Positions 63,614 to 64,000 of a DNA stretch of 64,000 nucleotides are shown here, in pieces (position 1 is the stretch's first letter; each line of letters begins with the position of its first letter). The notes beneath the pieces were generated by a model, which did no database searches, had not been told where the DNA came from, and was given only the letters and a program-made list of their open reading frames with translations. Source of the DNA: CAVQBP01 sp963740945 (GTDB lineage Bacteria; Bacteroidota; Ignavibacteria; Ignavibacteriales; Ignavibacteriaceae); NCBI GenBank assembly GCA_963740945.1, contig CAVUGE010000018.1, positions 1 to 64,000 of the forward strand, written 5' to 3'. Made by a program: the position numbers and the translations under genes.

Positions 63614-64000
63614 ATGATCAAAATAAATAATATTACAAAGAGATTTCCCACAACAACCGCTCTTGATAATGTTTCACTTGAAATAAAAGAAAAAGAATTT
63701 TTCGGACTTTTAGGACCCAATGGAGCAGGGAAGTCAACGCTTATGAATTTAATTGTGGGTTATCTGGATTCAGATGAAGGCGAAATTCTGATTGATAATG
63801 AAAAAATAACCAGAGATAACCTTAAAATTAAAAATAAAATCGGGTTTGTTCCCCAAACAATAGCATTGTACGAAGAAATTTCTGCGCTGGAGAATCTTGA
63901 AATTTTCGGATCATTATTTAATTCTAATAAAAAGGATTTAAGATATACTATAGCTCAAAAGTTAAAAATGGTAGGATTGTTTGAAAAAAGAAAAGACAAA
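63614..64000 (+). CDS. ABC transporter ATP-binding protein, 3' end outside window
   Basis: Open from ATG 63614 to the window end (129 residues, no stop). IKINNITKRFPTTTALDNVS opening, Walker A GPNGAGKST, Q-loop region GFVPQTIALYEEISALENLE. This is the ABC-2 exporter type of ATPase (CcmA/NatA-like). The signature and Walker B lie beyond the window. Permeases probably follow. Confidence 0.9.
   Translation, partial: MIKINNITKRFPTTTALDNVSLEIKEKEFFGLLGPNGAGKSTLMNLIVGYLDSDEGEILIDNEKITRDNLKIKNKIGFVPQTIALYEEISALENLEIFGSLFNSNKKDLRYTIAQKLKMVGLFEKRKDK

Overview
The window is AT-rich bacterial DNA, judged by eye, that looks like a member of the Ignavibacteria or a close Bacteroidota/Chlorobi-lineage relative. 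Four things point there: a type IX secretion C-terminal domain with the QNYPNPFNPTT signature, a PorZ-like propeller protein, a TonB-dependent receptor with a carboxypeptidase-like N-terminal domain, and promoters whose -10 region reads TAnn(T/C)TTG. No rRNA or tRNA gene was seen. Several starts appear to be TTG, and one is probably CTG.

Layout. 1-651: 3' part of an amino-DNA methyltransferase. 725-6865: xseA-xseB-dxs, a Gfo/Idh/MocA oxidoreductase and a PhoB/PhoR-type two-component pair. 6972-7544: rplU-rpmA. 7598-13876 (minus): a compact run of a divergent PurC-like protein, psd, pssA, purS, purQ, three tandem tatA genes, gatA and mdh. 14019-14945: ybaB-recR. 15112-25755: a methyltransferase, two adjacent lipoproteins, ftsX, a surface-polysaccharide block (SLBB export protein, Wzz-like protein, UDP-glucuronate decarboxylase, MurJ-family flippase), nudC and a DUF2911 protein.

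26021-34212 is an efflux locus. It holds a TetR-type repressor with two operator palindromes over its own promoter, a lipoprotein HlyD-type adaptor, two separate ABC ATPases, a TolC-type channel and two ABC-2 permeases. The two ATPases have complementary defects, predicting a heterodimer with one canonical ATP site. 34364-44305 holds DUF72, a very large secreted metallopeptidase/propeller/barrel protein, rdgB, ubiE/menG, a PAP2 enzyme, ksgA and a ROK sugar kinase. 44391-51115 (minus) holds an ABC-F ATPase, the PorZ-like protein, ribH, a PHP phosphoesterase and a Crp/Fnr regulator. 51754-59832 is a carbohydrate-linked block: an exported AGE-family epimerase, a TonB-dependent receptor broken by frameshifts near its 3' end, a secreted beta-helix T9SS protein and a decayed 3' remnant of lgt. 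60498-64000 holds eno, an EamA transporter, a macrodomain protein and the start of another ABC ATPase.

The least ordinary part is the intergenic DNA. It carries a dispersed 95-97 bp element with 15-bp palindromic ends (three copies in both orientations plus one solo end), and a 51-bp tandem array with a small hairpin per unit, whose linker reappears 27 kb away with different hairpins. It also holds several unrelated minisatellites with 6, 8, 10-11, 11 and 22 bp units. No complete new defence or mobile system with its own protein genes was recognised.
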